From: Opitutaceae bacterium UBA4094
GTDB taxonomy: Bacteria > Verrucomicrobiota > Verrucomicrobiia > Opitutales > Opitutaceae
Length of the DNA: 9,127 nucleotides
Assembly: GCA_002382525.1 (NCBI GenBank)
Contig: DFYA01000209.1
Location: 1 to 9,127 of the forward strand
Reading direction: 5' to 3'
Notes under the pieces: generated by a model
What the model saw: only the letters and a program-made list of their open reading frames with translations
Databases searched by the model: none
Told to the model about the DNA's origin: nothing
Translations under genes and position numbers: made by a program
Part shown: positions 7,701 through 9,127 of the stretch, in pieces
Numbering within the stretch: position 1 is the stretch's first letter
How the letters are laid out: the number at the start of each line of letters is the position of its first letter

Positions 7701-8442
7701 AAGCGTAGCGGCCGAGACGCACGTCGGCACCCGACGGACCGAGGCCCGGCACATGCGCGGGCGCGACACGGAAATCGACCAACGGCGCCGCCACGTAGCC
7801 CCCTGCGTCCGCCGAACCGGCCGTGCCCGCGCCCACCAGCAGCACCGCATCTTCCCCGCCAATCGTCACCGAATCGGTCCAAGACATACCGGGGATCAAT
7901 CCCGCCACCGCCTGCGCGGGCATGAAGCGTGGCGGGGGCGGAGTCACCGCGATGCGCCCGAAGGACGCCTCGGCATCCGACACCGAGGTGTCGGGGTCGA
8001 AAGCGGTCGCGTGGTTCCCGCTCACCAACCACTGCAATAGCACCGGAGCACTCGCGCCGCCCGTCTGCGGGTTGGCCGTGTTACCCCAAACACCGGTCCA
8101 TGCCAGGGCGCCATTCTCGGCTTCGCCGATGTCTGCTCGCGCCGTCGCTCGCTGGTCGGGCCCGGCGTATTTTTGCAACTCGCCGAGCGCGATCGTCAGC
8201 GCGGCCAAAGCGTTTCGGCGCGCCACGGCTTGCTGCTGACTATTGCCCGCGACCTGGGTCTCCACGCGGACCAATGTCGAAAGCGACACCAAGAGCAGCA
8301 CCAAAAACGCGAGGAGCACGATCGTTATCAAGAGCGCGAACCCGCCGCGTCGGGACACGCCGTTGGCGGTCTGGGTGACGCCTATGCGGACAAAAAACGA
8401 GCGCGAGCCTCGCAGGGGAAGGGGTGAAAGCTGGGGGTGCAT
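4789..8442 (-). CDS. Verru_Chthon cassette protein A-like giant pseudopilin-type protein
   Basis: Predicted 1217 residues without a frame break. After a 34-residue basic leader, SRRGG is followed by FALLITIVLLAFLVLLLVSLSTLV (35-58), a prepilin-type N-terminus with likely cleavage before Phe35. The usual Glu at mature position 5 is absent (Ile instead), as in GspK-type minor pseudopilins. The following helix, QQAVARRNALAALTIALGELQKYAGPDQRATA (about 74-105), is a hallmark I recall from Verru_Chthon cassette protein A (TIGR02600). The long middle is exported, beta-rich and without an enzyme motif I can recognise. The last 110 residues carry the typical end: FRIRTYGEAR, RAWCEAMVQRLPDYV, FGRKFIVTSFRWLG. 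The role of this family is not established; a part in type II/IV pilus-like assembly or secretion is inferred. It is the first gene of an operon with the 250-residue exported protein and diverges from the AraC-type gene. Cassette proteins B, C and D are not in the window. Confidence 0.85.
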   Translation of the reverse strand: MHPQLSPLPLRGSRSFFVRIGVTQTANGVSRRGGFALLITIVLLAFLVLLLVSLSTLVRVETQVAGNSQQQAVARRNALAALTIALGELQKYAGPDQRATARADIGEAENGALAWTGVWGNTANPQTGGASAPVLLQWLVSGNHATAFDPDTSVSDAEASFGRIAVTPPPPRFMPAQAVAGLIPGMSWTDSVTIGGEDAVLLVGAGTAGSADAGGYVAAPLVDFRVAPAHVPGLGPSGADVRLGRYAYWIGDEGVKARLNVVDPYVTPTAAMTTANVGAATDSVYRLMAPQRLGVEQLAGFAGYPVENASLRQVIDPSQAAMVPSGPSREALQAAFHDVTSASMSVVADALRGGLKRDLTYAFARESLAEYRTVIRDPSRPLSATAANPLLSGILDATISDAEVTEATLAGEQGPTWEQVRSYARLGAEIDDDDRILPRVQTAEQQGLYPVLVQARLGFLGGKTIDGTDATMQRFIFRLSPVFVLANPYNVTIAGGKYRVRAIFDTAGGGYGVYLGSKVNGTVRTPIWRKPLRELFDGQVYELNCPDLAPGQARLFTLAQDETWSEEKVYQFDNEWAETVISLDTEAEVTDDEVKEHGLHAVFSDSGVQNSWRPNGTINSAGATDGAMTWALTNETGEVYQRLSNHVARGSGASVYDGGFFNPTGAPRDDPQIRGYFMFKLGDTGNFTLPTAGYSELSPVRIYPYYALANLRAPMIARTEWQKSLSSPSVYGSVLYTQQFQKSANNERFRYWFRFGESDPFSSAEVEWQGVRREGSLGSSAASLPQARMSWPMADIPREPDGPMSGLVSVGQLQHFNAGGFNDGQTFPAATSPMPVRPSANPIWRPRHVGNPNPIGNSRANAYVRRDLVRTRWPATGNREPYYDQSYLLNRALFDGYFFSTYPQDFSQPFDLSAGRLANSSLTPFRSDVATNDTAAFRGATSAFDANDVFLPARNLLQRGGFNVNSTSVAAWRALLGSLAGARMHGDAGLTGPFVRSVHQPGGFVGADDGVSENAWTGFRNLTPDQLDTLAEEIVAQIKRRGPSLGLADFINRKLVPDDVADADLGLSGPVQAAIDAAGVNDALAQQIQNWSDVTVDISATESGHKIFPYPEHVPPHPLEGIAGWLSQADVVQALAPLMTARGDTFRIRTYGEARNPVTQEITGRAWCEAMVQRLPDYVDAAGNDARDSRATLTSENRRFGRKFIVTSFRWLGPDEI

Positions 8443-8490
8443 GCCGACGAATCGCTAGCCGCACCGTGCGCCTCAAATCTTGATTCCACA

Positions 8491-8496
8491 ATTACA
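8491..8496 (-). promoter_or_regulatory. Possible -10 box of the cassette A-like gene
   Basis: TGTAAT on the minus strand matches TATAAT at five of six positions and lies 14 bases downstream of the tandem-repeat element, which would place that element over the -35 region (AAAACG, poor). That arrangement fits activator-dependent promoters, but the equivalent position upstream of the FAD gene has no such box. Confidence 0.25.
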
Positions 8497-8510
8497 GATG
8501 GCTTTTGATG

Positions 8511-8537
8511 TATCGTTTTGTATTATCGTTTTCTATC
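8511..8537. promoter_or_regulatory. Putative operator: 13-bp tandem direct repeat between divergent genes
   Basis: Two adjacent units, TATCGTTTTGTAT (8511-8523) and TATCGTTTTCTAT (8524-8536), differ at one base of 13. The element fills the space immediately before the AraC ATG at 8538 and ends 68 bases before the cassette A-like start codon at 8442. AraC-family proteins commonly bind direct-repeat half-sites, and divergently transcribed regulators often control both directions, so autoregulation plus control of the large operon is inferred. TATTAT (8521-8526), a -10-like hexamer for the plus strand, lies inside the repeat; a regulator bound here would block it. Confidence 0.6.
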
Positions 8538-9127
8538 ATGCCCGGCGCCATCGAGGATCCCATCAAGACATCCTTCCACCAGTGGTCCTCTTTGCAGACC
8601 CAACTGTTCTGGGCCTACGGAGGCGGCGTCCCCGACAATCTGCGGGACCTGGAGGTGGACCACACGCACGGTAATTGGCTGTGGCTGATTCGCGAAGGTC
8701 GCGTGCGCATCCGCTCCGCCGCCGGCGAATGTTCGGCGCGCGCCGGCCAGTGGTTGCTGTGCCCGACGGGCAAGCTGCGCCAGGAATTTAGCGCCGACGC
8801 AAAAATTCTCTCCGTCCACTTCCTCTGCCAATGGCCCACCGGCGAAGCGCTCCTCTCGGCCGAGCGCGGCGTGGTGTTCTCCGCGCAGCAACACCCTCGA
8901 CTCACCAAGAGCGCCGAGACGCTCCAGCGCCTCACCCGGCGCCATTTCCCCGGCGTGCGCGTCATGATGTTTGAGCAAAACACATCGCTGGAGGTGTTCC
9001 TGCGCATGCAGCAAAGCTTCATCGTTTTTCTCACCGAACTCACGCGCGCCTTGAACACGCAGGACAACCCGGTCGCGTTCGAGTGGCCCACCGACCGCCG
9101 GCTCGCGCGCGGCATTCAACTGCTCAA
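8538..9127 (+). CDS. AraC-family-type transcriptional regulator, N-terminal sensor domain (3' end beyond window)
   Basis: The frame is open for 196 codons to the right edge. Residues about 35-110 look like the cupin-type sensing domain of AraC regulators: LEVDHTHGNWLWLIREGRVRIR (38-59, with His42 and His44), AGQWLLCPTGKLRQEFSADAKILSVHF (69-95). This is followed by a mostly helical region and a segment TDRRLARGIQLL (185-196) of the kind that starts the first helix of the C-terminal helix-turn-helix domain, which itself is outside the window. The family assignment therefore rests on the sensor domain and context. It is divergent from the cassette A-like operon across a 95-base gap. Start choice: ATG 8538 has no Shine-Dalgarno and directly follows the tandem repeat; an in-frame ATG at 8508 would place the repeat inside the gene and add MYRFVLSFSI. 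The related repeat in non-coding DNA near 4000 favours 8538. The likely ligand is a sugar, by analogy only. Confidence 0.75.
   Translation, partial: MPGAIEDPIKTSFHQWSSLQTQLFWAYGGGVPDNLRDLEVDHTHGNWLWLIREGRVRIRSAAGECSARAGQWLLCPTGKLRQEFSADAKILSVHFLCQWPTGEALLSAERGVVFSAQQHPRLTKSAETLQRLTRRHFPGVRVMMFEQNTSLEVFLRMQQSFIVFLTELTRALNTQDNPVAFEWPTDRRLARGIQLL

Noticed and set aside
8523..9119. 198-codon minus-strand open frame
   Set aside because: It is antisense to the AraC-type sensor domain, which reads through to the edge with good motifs; a minus-strand gene here would also cross the operator.
1..9127. CRISPR array, tRNA, insertion sequence or integrase
   Set aside because: No regularly spaced repeats, cloverleaf, transposase motif or terminal inverted repeats were seen on either strand.

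Overview
The window looks like part of a chromosome of a verrucomicrobium, most likely from the Opitutaceae or a close relative. Three features point there: a very large pseudopilin-like protein of the Verru_Chthon cassette A type, a secreted protein ending in a PEP-CTERM sorting signal, and an AraC-type sensor of the kind common in that group. DNA is GC-rich, and the two AT-rich gaps stand out. No RNA gene, insertion sequence, integrase, CRISPR array or clear pseudogene was seen.

Layout. Six genes lie on the minus strand, transcribed right to left, and one on the plus strand. From the right: a partial AraC-type regulator (8538-9127, +) diverges from a 1217-residue Verru_Chthon cassette protein A-like gene (4789-8442, -). 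Fourteen bases later comes a small exported protein of unknown function (4022-4774). After a 93-base gap follows a compact trio: an FAD-dependent oxidoreductase (2354-3928), a PEP-CTERM protein with a probable jelly-roll fold (1461-2327), and an SGNH/GDSL esterase (775-1464) whose start codon overlaps the PEP-CTERM stop. After about 200 bases without a gene, the left edge cuts a GH5 glycoside hydrolase (1-572).

How it may work. The set reads as a polysaccharide-handling locus: a secreted GH5 endoglycanase, an exported esterase able to remove acyl groups, a surface-sorted probable sugar-binding protein, a cytoplasmic-looking flavoenzyme, and a pseudopilin-like module that may belong to a secretion or surface apparatus. 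The substrate cannot be read from the sequence.

The most interesting signal is regulatory. The divergent gap next to the AraC gene holds a nearly perfect 13-bp tandem direct repeat (8511-8537). A related 27-bp element (20 of 27 bases identical, same orientation) lies upstream of the oxidoreductase gene (3997-4023). Both elements end exactly 68 bases before the chosen start codon of the minus-strand gene they precede. This suggests a two-operon regulon controlled by the neighbouring AraC protein. Most genes here lack a visible Shine-Dalgarno sequence.
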